From Candidatus Agathobaculum merdigallinarum (lineage in GTDB: Bacteria > Bacillota > Clostridia > Oscillospirales > Butyricicoccaceae): 10,138 nucleotides of DNA. The stretch is taken from the NCBI GenBank assembly GCA_019115425.1, contig DXDO01000128.1:1-10138 (forward strand), in the 5' to 3' direction. Below, piece after piece: positions 1 to 6,222 of the stretch (its first letter is position 1; each line of letters starts with the position of its first letter). The notes beneath the pieces are model-generated. The model made no database searches and was not told the DNA's origin. It saw only the letters and a list, made by a program, of their open reading frames with translations. The position numbers were made by a program, and so were the translations under genes.

Positions 1-83
1 GTCTCCGGAATCATCTCAATCGTTTCAATTTGCATGTGGTTCAACAGGAAAGGCTCCCTGTTCAGCTTTGTCAAACGAATCAT
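1..83 (-). CDS. flbD: FlbD/SwrD family flagellar protein (5' part only, runs off the left edge)
   Basis: Only the first 27 codons are in the window. The translation starts MIRLTKLNREPFLLN and continues to an IETIEMIPE segment, which fits the FlbD family pattern (MI.LTRLNG..F.LN...IE.IE..PDT). Family members are about 60-75 residues long. The B. subtilis homologue SwrD, in the same operon position after flgE, supports flagellar motor power; that is family knowledge and is not visible here. The ATG at 83 is preceded by a purine-rich AAGGGAGAAG stretch at workable spacing. It lies about 110 bp after flgE, as in other Bacillota. Identification rests on a short N-terminus plus synteny. Confidence 0.85.
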   Translation of the reverse strand, partial: MIRLTKLNREPFLLNHMQIETIEMIPE

Positions 84-193
84 CTTTCTTCTCCCTTCCC
101 GTTACTCTGTTCGCAATCATAATGCGGGGGACGCGGAAGCGCAAAATGCGCTTCCGCATACCCTTTTACTCGGTCTACTTCGTTATATTATCG
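84..193 (-). other. 110-bp intergenic region between flgE and flbD
   Basis: This is the longest non-coding stretch in the window. It holds the hairpin described at 133-157 and, next to flbD, its purine-rich ribosome binding region (about 88-100). I looked for sigma-A and sigma-28 type promoters on the minus strand and found only isolated AT-rich pieces such as ATAATATAAC just after the flgE stop. No convincing -35 partner was found, so I do not call a promoter. Confidence 0.6.
133..157 (-). other. Perfect 10-bp inverted repeat (RNA hairpin) in the flgE-flbD gap
   Basis: On the plus strand GCGGAAGCGC (133-142) is followed by a 5-nt AAAAT spacer and then its exact reverse complement GCGCTTCCGC (148-157). 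In the minus-strand transcript this gives a GC-rich stem with an ATTTT loop. GGG (163-161) can also pair with CCC (130-128) across a small internal loop. The sequence after the stem in the operon direction is GTCCCCCGC, with no U-run, so it is not a canonical rho-independent terminator. In the plus direction only four T follow a few bases later. It may stabilise the 3' end of the upstream mRNA, mark a processing site, or be a dispersed repeat unit. Confidence 0.75.
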
Positions 194-1315
194 TTACCGC
201 TTCATATTGACCAGATCGGACAGCATTTCGTCCGTAACCGTGATGATTTTTGTGTTCGCCTGAAAACCGCGCTGCGTAGTGATCAGATCCGCAAATTCCG
301 TGGCAACGTCGGTCTTGGAGGATTCCAGACCGCCGGACATGATCGTTGTCGTACCGGTACCGGTGATCGCCACTGCATTTGCTGCATCGGCCGCGGCATT
401 ATTCAAATAAAGATTTCCACCAGCACCGTCGTTAACAATTTGTCCGCAGGTGCCGACCGTTACATCACCGGCATTGCCGCCCGCACGATAATAGCCATTG
501 TTCTGCTTGGTCAGGCCGTTCGGGTTAATCACGCTGCCCACCGCGATCGCACCGACCGTAACGGTTTCGCCGCCCTGCGTCGTGCCGATAATGACACCGT
601 TGCTGTCTACGCTGAGGTTGATACCCTGCAAGTCGACGCGGTTATTTACATCGAAGTCGTCACCCATATCCGGATAGTCCAGCGCGTTATTAACCTGTCC
701 TTGGCCTTGACCATTGCCAACCGTCGGATATACGGCTTCGCCTTCCGCCGGCATCGTGCCGTCCGCATTCTGCTGCGGGGGTGCCGCAACCGGTATTCGC
801 AGCGGACGCAGGCAGCCGTCCCATTGTATCGGATCGGTCAGTTTACCAGTTGTCGGATCACCTTTCGGCATGAAGCCGTAAACACAGTGGCCGTTTGCAT
901 CCACCAGAAAGCCGTCGTTATCCAGCGAGAACTGACCCACACGCGTCAGCTCCAGATCATTCGGGTTCTCCTGATATTCGGCCGCATTTTCCGGCTTCGG
1001 GCCTGTGAGGAAAAAGCCGTTGCCGTTCAGATACAGATGGGAATTAACGCCGGTTGGCTGATAGCTGCCCGTCGTCATATTCAGATCGATCGTGCCCAGC
1101 TGAGAGCCATAGCCGATCTGCGCGGCGTTCGTACCGCCGTACTGATTGCCGCCCGCGGTGCTGTTGTTGATCGCGGTATAAAGCGACTCACTGAAAACGG
1201 TTACGCCCGGCTTAAAACCTACGGTATTGGCGTTTGCAATATTGTTGCCAATCACGTTCATTTTCTGCATGTGGGTCTGAAGACCCGCAATTGCAGCATA
1301 CATAGATCCTGTCAT
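194..1315 (-). CDS. flgE: Flagellar hook protein FlgE
   Basis: This is the structural subunit of the hook, exported by the flagellar type III system and polymerised under the FlgD cap. The 373-residue product has the family N-terminus (MTGSMYAAIAGLQTHMQKMN), then the rod/hook signature VIGNNIANANTVGF at 21-34. A GINLSVDSNGVIIG segment lies near 231-244. The C-terminal block from about 329 has GGLESSKTDVATEF and TTQRGFQANTKI, ending LSDLVNMKR. The start aligns with the usual MMRSMYSG opening of FlgE. The nearest good Shine-Dalgarno (AAGGAG) sits 15 nt upstream, longer than usual. A Gly/Asn/Ala-rich stretch at about 286-327 looks like an insertion before the C-terminal D0 helix. Cys144, Cys168 and Cys290 are unusual for an axial protein. 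FlgF/FlgG are less likely, given the N-terminus, the size and the position between flgD and flbD. Confidence 0.93.
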   Translation of the reverse strand: MTGSMYAAIAGLQTHMQKMNVIGNNIANANTVGFKPGVTVFSESLYTAINNSTAGGNQYGGTNAAQIGYGSQLGTIDLNMTTGSYQPTGVNSHLYLNGNGFFLTGPKPENAAEYQENPNDLELTRVGQFSLDNDGFLVDANGHCVYGFMPKGDPTTGKLTDPIQWDGCLRPLRIPVAAPPQQNADGTMPAEGEAVYPTVGNGQGQGQVNNALDYPDMGDDFDVNNRVDLQGINLSVDSNGVIIGTTQGGETVTVGAIAVGSVINPNGLTKQNNGYYRAGGNAGDVTVGTCGQIVNDGAGGNLYLNNAAADAANAVAITGTGTTTIMSGGLESSKTDVATEFADLITTQRGFQANTKIITVTDEMLSDLVNMKR

Positions 1316-1412
1316 AAGTGTATATTTGCGCTCCTTCCAACGATACGGTGCTGCCGGCGCCTGTCAAACGGGCAGCCGCCAAAACATCCTGAAGGACCTG
1401 CTTTCTTTCCGA
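1316..1412 (-). other. 97-bp gap before flgE, open in frame after the upstream stop
   Basis: Between the TAA of the TIGR02530-like gene and the flgE ATG there are 97 bp. The upstream gene's frame stays open through the whole gap after its TAA and runs into flgE in another frame. There is no start codon with a ribosome site that would make a separate gene. A short GCTGCC/GGCAGC inverted repeat (1350-1355 and 1371-1376) with a 15-nt loop could form a weak hairpin. The flgE Shine-Dalgarno AAGGAG lies at 1331-1336. Confidence 0.5.
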
Positions 1413-1805
1413 TTATTTCAGAAGAACAGCACCGTCGATATTTGTGAATACGTTATCCTGCATTTCCTGCTGCGAAATCGCTGTAACAACGCGGTTCTGC
1501 GGCACATTAACAATAAACGCCCTGCCTGTGTCAAACACCAGAATGTTTTTCGCCCCTTTGGCGTTTGCCAGCTCCACCGAGGTAGACAGGCGGTTCAGCA
1601 GTTCGTCATTCATTTGTATGCCCCGTTCCTCCGCGCGCATCTGCGCGTGCTTGGAAAACTCGATCGTTGCCGGCTTTTGCTCTGCTCCAACCGATTCCAG
1701 CCGCTGCCGCAGCAGATCACCGAACGTCCCTGTGGAAGCAGAGGGACTATGCTGCGTTTTCTGCCGCCCAGAAACGAACCCACTTTGGTTCAGACGTTCA
1801 ATCAT
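1413..1805 (-). CDS. Conserved flagellar operon protein, TIGR02530-like, function unknown
   Basis: The product is 130 residues and lies between flgD and flgE, the normal place for this family in Clostridia and some Bacilli. The N-terminal 45 residues are Ser/Gln-rich and probably disordered. The conserved core begins at FSKHAQMRAEERGI (50-63), continues through KGAKNILVFDTGRAFIV (83-99) and NRVVTAI (104-110), and ends NVFTNIDGAVLL (118-129). I recognise these as the family hallmarks. No signal peptide, membrane segment or catalytic motif is visible. The ATG overlaps the flgD stop by 4 bp (ATGA), so it is probably translationally coupled to flgD. A role in hook assembly is inferred from its constant position only. 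Confidence 0.85.
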   Translation of the reverse strand: MIERLNQSGFVSGRQKTQHSPSASTGTFGDLLRQRLESVGAEQKPATIEFSKHAQMRAEERGIQMNDELLNRLSTSVELANAKGAKNILVFDTGRAFIVNVPQNRVVTAISQQEMQDNVFTNIDGAVLLK

Positions 1806-2356
1806 AGACTGACACCGCTTTCGCCTTGGGTCTCATCTTCCGACGGAAGTTCAATCGGATGCTCGGGCGCAGGATCGGACGGCGTTTCCTCATCTTCAGG
1901 GATCTCGCCTACTGCCATGATAGAATTGATCGGATACGTTTTACCGTTGATAAAAAGGACCTGCTCGCCATTCAGCGTTCCCGTACCCGTTACCTCGCCG
2001 ACTGTCTCGACCAGTTTTCCATCCTTGTACTCGCCAACCGTAACAGTCTTTCCTACCAGAGAGGCCGCGTAAGTCAGGGTGCTTGCGTCCGTCATGGTCG
2101 CCATCGCCTGAATAGTGGACATCTGCATCAGCTGATTCATCATCTCGCTCGTAGAAGCAGGGTTTTCAATATCCTGATTCTGGAACTGAATAATCATCAG
2201 CTGCAGAAAATCCTCCATGGTCAGCGCCAGATTATCCGAGCTGCTGTTCTGTAAGTACCCGCTGTTGTCCGCAGCGTCCGTACGAGTGGTGTTATTCGCC
2301 GTGTACGTGGACGAGGTGGACATACGCGCAATCGTAGGTGCAAATAAATCGCTCAT
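1802..2356 (-). CDS. flgD: Flagellar hook assembly scaffold FlgD
   Basis: FlgD caps the growing hook and lets exported FlgE subunits polymerise; it is later replaced by hook-associated protein. Counting from the chosen start the product is 184 residues. The Ser/Thr/Asn-rich N-terminus is followed by the family signature DFLQLMIIQFQNQDIENP (49-66) and EMMNQLMQMSTIQAM (71-85). SLVGKTVTV (99-107) opens a small beta domain. The last 34 residues (151-184) form an acidic, Pro-rich tail that is not part of the family core. I chose the ATG at 2356 because AGGAAG sits about 7 nt upstream. A longer in-frame form from a TTG at 2377, overlapping the fliK stop, would add seven residues and is less likely. 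Confidence 0.9.
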   Translation of the reverse strand: MSDLFAPTIARMSTSSTYTANNTTRTDAADNSGYLQNSSSDNLALTMEDFLQLMIIQFQNQDIENPASTSEMMNQLMQMSTIQAMATMTDASTLTYAASLVGKTVTVGEYKDGKLVETVGEVTGTGTLNGEQVLFINGKTYPINSIMAVGEIPEDEETPSDPAPEHPIELPSEDETQGESGVSL

Positions 2357-2373
2357 GTGCTCACTTCCTTTCG

Positions 2374-3471
2374 TCAAACCGTTTCCATCTGGAACAATCC
2401 CAGCCGAAGCTGCCCCAGGAAACTATCCTGCTCCTCTTTGCTTGGCCGCTGCTGCTGCTCCTGTTCCTGCTGTTGCTGCTGGTTGTGGCCGTCGTACTGC
2501 GGCTGCTGCTGTTCCTGATGCTGCACCTGTACCTGAACCGGCTGATCCGTTCTAGCTTCCAACAGTGCGGCCAGGCTGCCTGCATGCTGAGACAACAAGG
2601 TGGTTGTTTTTGCGGAGTCGGCGTAGATCGTCAGTCCGACCCTGCCATCCTGCTGTGTCAGCTCAATGGTAATGTGGCCCAGATTCTCCGGCTTGAGCTG
2701 AATTTCAATTTTGTCGCCAACGTTTTTCAACTCCGCCTTGATTACCGTATCGGCAAGCTGCTTATCCACATCCGGCGCTTTTGTGTCGATTACTGCGGTA
2801 TTTTCACCGACCTTGACCGGCACGGTCTCCACCTCGCGGAAAAACGGCTCCTCATAGCCCGCTCCGGCGTAATCCAAGCCCTCCTGCTGGTTCTTTGGAG
2901 ATGCGGACTCCTGTTCCAGCACAACCGGCTGCTCCGCAGTCTGCACATTTTGCGGCTGCTGCGGCTGCGCTGTTTGCGGCGCGGACTGCACCTGCGGCTG
3001 CGGAACCTCCGCCTGAACCTGGAACGATACCGCCGAATGCTCCACCGGAATGGCTGCCGGCTGCTCGGAAACGACCTGCTGGGGGACGCCGGTAAGCGAC
3101 GCCATCTGCGGCTGCACCATTTCCGGCACCGTCTGCACAGTTTCCTGCATCACCGCGCCCACCGGCTGGACCTGCTGCATCTGCTGCGGGATAAACTGCT
3201 GGAACATGACTGCTGCCGCCAACAGCTGTGCGCCCTCAACCGGCTCGGTTTCCGGCGTGTCAGCCGGCTTCTGTCCCGCCGCGGGCGTTTCAGCCGGTTT
3301 CTCCGGTTGTGATTTGTCCGCAGGTTGATCCTGCGCCGTCTTCACATCCTCCTGCTTCTGGTTCAGCATATCCTGGAAAGAGGTTTCTTCCCCGCTGCCC
3401 TTGCCGCTGTCCACCGATGTATTGCCGCGGTACGCTGCCAACTGCATCAGGAACGCAATCTGCTCTGTCAT
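2374..3471 (-). CDS. fliK: Flagellar hook-length control protein FliK
   Basis: FliK is the secreted ruler that measures the hook and switches export from rod/hook to filament substrates. This 365-residue product has the expected build. Residues 30 to about 200 are a long, low-complexity Pro/Gln/Glu/Val-rich ruler region. A compact C-terminal domain (about 245-307) contains the hallmark LKPENLGHITIEL (259-271) and a following amphipathic helix TLLSQHAGSLAALLEA (291-306). A Gln tract occupies 313-341, then a short tail ends LGQLRLGLFQMETV. The start has a strong AGGAGG 9 nt upstream, the best ribosome site in the window. The gene follows fliJ after 71 bp and precedes flgD. No ylxF (MotE-like) gene separates it from fliJ. 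Confidence 0.93.
   Translation of the reverse strand: MTEQIAFLMQLAAYRGNTSVDSGKGSGEETSFQDMLNQKQEDVKTAQDQPADKSQPEKPAETPAAGQKPADTPETEPVEGAQLLAAAVMFQQFIPQQMQQVQPVGAVMQETVQTVPEMVQPQMASLTGVPQQVVSEQPAAIPVEHSAVSFQVQAEVPQPQVQSAPQTAQPQQPQNVQTAEQPVVLEQESASPKNQQEGLDYAGAGYEEPFFREVETVPVKVGENTAVIDTKAPDVDKQLADTVIKAELKNVGDKIEIQLKPENLGHITIELTQQDGRVGLTIYADSAKTTTLLSQHAGSLAALLEARTDQPVQVQVQHQEQQQPQYDGHNQQQQQEQEQQQRPSKEEQDSFLGQLRLGLFQMETV
2449..2535 (-). repeat. CAG-codon poly-glutamine tract inside fliK
   Basis: FliK codons 313-341 are mostly CAG, with runs of three and five consecutive Gln codons separated by Glu, Val, His and Pro codons. On the plus strand this reads as repeated CTG triplets. It lies between the conserved C-terminal domain and the last 24 residues. 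The pattern is an imperfect trinucleotide microsatellite that could vary in length between strains without breaking frame; variation is inference, the composition is seen. Confidence 0.75.
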
Positions 3472-3542
3472 ATGTATTCACCTCCTTTCACCGTAGGATA
3501 AACCGGCACGGCGCTTTATCCACCGCCCACTCTGCGCTTTCG
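3472..3542 (-). promoter_or_regulatory. 71-bp fliJ-fliK spacer with a strong ribosome binding site
   Basis: The spacer ends in AAAGGAGGTG (about 3480-3489 on the minus strand), a near-perfect Shine-Dalgarno 9 nt before the fliK ATG. The rest shows no small ORF: the ylxF gene found here in B. subtilis-type operons is absent. No terminator-like hairpin is seen. Confidence 0.55.
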
Positions 3543-3995
3543 CTATTGCCTTGTGCCGGCCATCACGCGGGCGGTTGAAACAAACTCATCTATAAACTGT
3601 TCTTCGCTTTTTTGAACGTCTTTCTGGTATAATTTCAGCTTTTTCTCCTTGAGCTTCTCGATTGTCGCCTTATCGGTTTTGGCTGCGATCACTTCATTGC
3701 GCTTAGCCTCTTCCGCTTTTCTGTACTCCGCCAAAACACGAAGGGCCTTTTGGATCTCCTGCTCCTGTACGCGCAGCGATAAATCATAGCCCGCCGCATC
3801 CGCAATCGACATACCTTCCAGTTTGCGCCTGCGGTACTCTTGGTTTACTTCGTCAAACCGGTGCTGCAACGCGCGGACAACCGCCTCCTGTTCGCGAACC
3901 TTGGCGATTGCCGCGGCATGCTCAATCTGGAGTGCTTCTAAAAGCTGCTCTCTGTAATGCAGAACCGTTTCCATGGAAAAACGAAACTTTTTCAT
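3543..3995 (-). CDS. fliJ: Flagellar export chaperone/ATPase stalk protein FliJ
   Basis: FliJ is the coiled-coil stalk that sits in the FliI hexamer and contacts FlhA, coupling ATPase and export gate. The product is 150 residues, the usual FliJ length, and almost entirely charged helix (Lys/Glu/Gln/Arg/Ala-rich). The N-terminal pattern FRFSMETVLHYRE (4-16) matches the FliJ opening (F.F.L..VL..R). KLKEKKLKLYQKD near the C-terminus and the E..F.DE..... ending are also typical. The ATG at 3995 lies 24 bp after fliI, preceded by a modest AGGGGA ribosome site. FliJ sequences diverge widely, so assignment rests on size, coiled-coil character, N-terminal pattern and its place directly after fliI. 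Confidence 0.9.
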   Translation of the reverse strand: MKKFRFSMETVLHYREQLLEALQIEHAAAIAKVREQEAVVRALQHRFDEVNQEYRRRKLEGMSIADAAGYDLSLRVQEQEIQKALRVLAEYRKAEEAKRNEVIAAKTDKATIEKLKEKKLKLYQKDVQKSEEQFIDEFVSTARVMAGTRQ

Positions 3996-4019
3996 CGCTA
4001 CCGTCCCCTATCGGTCTTT

Positions 4020-5321
4020 TTACTGCAGGATTTTCTCCAGCTGTCCAACGCTTTCATCATAGCTGAACGATTCGTTGATCCCCTGCATCAAAAATGCGTT
4101 GATCTTATCGATTTTCGATATGGCATAATCCAATCGAGGGTTGCTGCCGGCCTTATATGCGCCGATGGCAAGCAGATCCTCGTTTTTTTCATAAATACTC
4201 AGGATGTCGCGCAGCTTACCAGCCAGCTTGCTGTGCTCGGCGGGAACGATATCGACCATCAGTCGGGAGATGCTTGCCGAAACATCGATCGCAGGGAAAT
4301 GGTTGGCGTTTGCCAGCTTACGGGACAGCACGATGTGTCCGTCCAGAATGCCGCGCACCGTATCCGCGATCGGCTCGTTCGTATCGTCGCCCTCTACCAG
4401 CACCGTATAGACCCCGGTAATCGAGCCCCGTTCAAAATTGCCGCTTCGCTCCAGCAGCTTGGGCAGCTCCGCATAAATGGACGGCGTGTAGCCGCGCGCC
4501 ACAGGCGGTTCGCCGACCGCCAGGCCAATCTCGCGCTGCGCCATCGCAAAGCGGGTTAGCGAGTCCATCATCAGCAGCACGTCCAGTCCCTGATCCCGAA
4601 AATACTCCGCGATCGCGGTCGCGACCGAAGGGCATTTCATTCGCAGCATGGCCGGCTGATCGGAGGTTGCGACCACCAGGACCGACCGCCGCATGCCTTC
4701 CTCACCCAAATCCTTTTGGACAAATTCGAGCACCTCGCGGCCGCGTTCGCCCACCAGAGCGATAACATTGATATCGGTCTTTACATTTTTTGCAATCATG
4801 CCCATCAGCGTTGATTTGCCGACGCCTGAACCCGCAAAGATACCGATACGCTGCCCCTTGCCGATCGTCAGCGTGGAGTCGATCGCCCGCACGCCGAAAT
4901 CAACGCGTTCACGAATGGGGGGACGGGTCAGGGGGTTAATATAGGGGCTGTCAACATAATAGCTGTCCCCCTCTGGGAAGGGCTCTTTGCCATCAATCGG
5001 CTTTCCCATGGCGTTGATGATGCGTCCCCTCAGAAAATCGCCCACCTGAAGCCGCAGCCGCTTGCCGGTATTGCGGACAAAGCTGCCCGGCGCCAAGCCG
5101 TTCATATTCTGATAGGGCATCAAAAGCATCCGGTCGCTCCGGAACCCGACGACCTCGGCCAGCACCTGACTGTTGGATTCGGCGGAATAGATCCGGCAGA
5201 TATCTCCTATCGCCCCATGCCCGCCGGAAGCCTCGATCGACATGCCCACGATGTTTTCTATTTTTCCAGTCCGGCTCAGCGTATCGCCGTCCTTGATCTG
5301 TTGAATAATATGTTCAAACAT
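4020..5321 (-). CDS. fliI: Flagellum-specific ATPase FliI
   Basis: FliI is the ATPase of the type III export apparatus, related to F1 ATPase beta; it hydrolyses ATP at the base of the export gate with FliH and FliJ. The 433-residue product is standard length. The N-terminal beta-barrel domain covers about 1-95. The catalytic domain shows Walker A AGSGVGKST (163-171) and GERGREVLEF (191-200). Walker B is DVLLMMDS (247-254), followed by SLTRFAMAQREIGLAVGEPP (254-273). RGYTPS, the typical type III ATPase motif, is at 276-281. The C-terminal domain carries LDYAISKIDKINAF. All nucleotide-binding residues are intact. The ATG at 5321 has AAGGAAG upstream and lies 28 bp after fliH. Confidence 0.97.
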   Translation of the reverse strand: MFEHIIQQIKDGDTLSRTGKIENIVGMSIEASGGHGAIGDICRIYSAESNSQVLAEVVGFRSDRMLLMPYQNMNGLAPGSFVRNTGKRLRLQVGDFLRGRIINAMGKPIDGKEPFPEGDSYYVDSPYINPLTRPPIRERVDFGVRAIDSTLTIGKGQRIGIFAGSGVGKSTLMGMIAKNVKTDINVIALVGERGREVLEFVQKDLGEEGMRRSVLVVATSDQPAMLRMKCPSVATAIAEYFRDQGLDVLLMMDSLTRFAMAQREIGLAVGEPPVARGYTPSIYAELPKLLERSGNFERGSITGVYTVLVEGDDTNEPIADTVRGILDGHIVLSRKLANANHFPAIDVSASISRLMVDIVPAEHSKLAGKLRDILSIYEKNEDLLAIGAYKAGSNPRLDYAISKIDKINAFLMQGINESFSYDESVGQLEKILQ

Positions 5322-5349
5322 GGACTTTGTTTCTTCCTTCTGCCGCCGC

Positions 5350-6222
5350 TCAGCTGTTTTCCCTGATCATGGCTCTGATATTCTCAAGCTGCGTCGATGC
5401 GCTCGCGTCAATGATTTCATCCGGCATTTCCACAATGCAGGTTCCCGCCTCCGCATCATGCATCGGCACGATCTTCACATGATCGGATATGCTCGACAAT
5501 GCCGCAGCGAGCGTGGGATCGGTCTGCACAACGCCTTTGACATCACTGTCCGCCACATATATCTGCACCCATTCGCGCCGCTTCATCTTCTGCGTTGCCG
5601 AAAGGATCATTCGTTTGATGATCTCCTCGCTGCTTTTCAGGCTCACATGGATCACTTTCTCCGCCACGGTAACGGCTACATCCAGCAATTCGCCGCGCAG
5701 ATTGTCAATCGTCTCTTCCCTGGACAGGGTGGCTTTGGAAAGAAACATCTGCACATCCTGCACCATCCTCTGCGTTTCTGCCTTGGTGGTCTCGATCGCT
5801 TCCTGCTCGCCTTTTGCACGGCCCTCTGCATAACCCTGGCCGTAGCCCTCCTCCGCAGCACGCTGATGGATTTGCGCTACTTCCGCTTCTGCCGCATTTT
5901 TGGCCTCCTCTATGATGCGTTCGGCCTGCTCCTGTGCATCATGGAGCAGCGCATTCGCCTGCGCTTTGGCAAAGGCAATGGAGCTGACGCCGGCATTTTC
6001 ACTGTCCTGTCTTGCGTCGGACAGCGGCTGCTCCGGCTCAGCCATAGGGATAAAGTCTGAACCCTGCGCGTTTTCCGCAGGCTGCGCATTTTCCTGGGGA
6101 ATACTCTCCTGAAAGCGAACCATTTCCTCCAGCTGCGCCGCCATCTGTTCGGTATCCGGCAGGGTATAGTCCTCAGCCTTCGGCTTCATGAAGTACTTCA
6201 GGATATTAGGCAATGATCTCAT
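5350..6222 (-). CDS. fliH: Flagellar assembly protein FliH (FliI regulator)
   Basis: FliH binds FliI as a dimer, holds it inactive and brings it to the rotor and export gate. The 290-residue product has a low-complexity Gln/Glu/Pro N-terminus (about 15-80). A long Ala/Glu/Gln coiled coil spans about 85-150, with the FliH glycine ladder at G126, G130, G134 and G138 (GxxxG spacing). A V-ATPase-E-like C-terminal domain has VAEKVIHVSLKSSEEII and the terminal pattern G-CIVE...IDAS...QLENI. The ATG at 6222 lies 17 bp inside the end of fliG, so the two are probably translationally coupled. The opening MRSLPNILK is similar to other FliH N-termini. A start at the second Met (residue 12) is possible but lacks a ribosome site. 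Confidence 0.93.
   Translation of the reverse strand: MRSLPNILKYFMKPKAEDYTLPDTEQMAAQLEEMVRFQESIPQENAQPAENAQGSDFIPMAEPEQPLSDARQDSENAGVSSIAFAKAQANALLHDAQEQAERIIEEAKNAAEAEVAQIHQRAAEEGYGQGYAEGRAKGEQEAIETTKAETQRMVQDVQMFLSKATLSREETIDNLRGELLDVAVTVAEKVIHVSLKSSEEIIKRMILSATQKMKRREWVQIYVADSDVKGVVQTDPTLAAALSSISDHVKIVPMHDAEAGTCIVEMPDEIIDASASTQLENIRAMIRENS

Noticed and set aside
133..167. The flgE-flbD hairpin as a rho-independent terminator
   Set aside because: No T-run follows the stem in the operon direction (GTCCCCC follows), and only TTTT after three C occurs in the other direction, where no gene ends. It is kept as a hairpin, not a terminator.
176..215. Possible sigma-28 or sigma-A promoter near the flgE stop (CGATAA, ATAATATAAC)
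   Set aside because: The -10-like pieces have no -35 partner at correct spacing on the minus strand.
68..1447. 459-codon plus-strand open frame opposite flgE and its leader
   Set aside because: It lies antisense to a clearly real flgE with all family motifs, spans the flgE-flbD gap, and its translation (Arg/Ile/Val-rich, no recognisable domain) looks like a shadow of GC-rich coding DNA. No ribosome site supports it.
2357..2377. Longer FlgD starting at the TTG at 2377
   Set aside because: The ATG at 2356 has a well-spaced AGGAAG, and the seven extra residues do not resemble FlgD N-termini.
2338..3312. 324-codon plus-strand open frame opposite fliK
   Set aside because: The Leu/Arg-rich product is the reverse reading of CAG-rich fliK codons (CTG becomes Leu). 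It resembles a membrane protein only because of this repeat.
5320..6060. 246-codon plus-strand open frame opposite fliH
   Set aside because: It is antisense to fliH, shows no family motif and has no convincing ribosome site.
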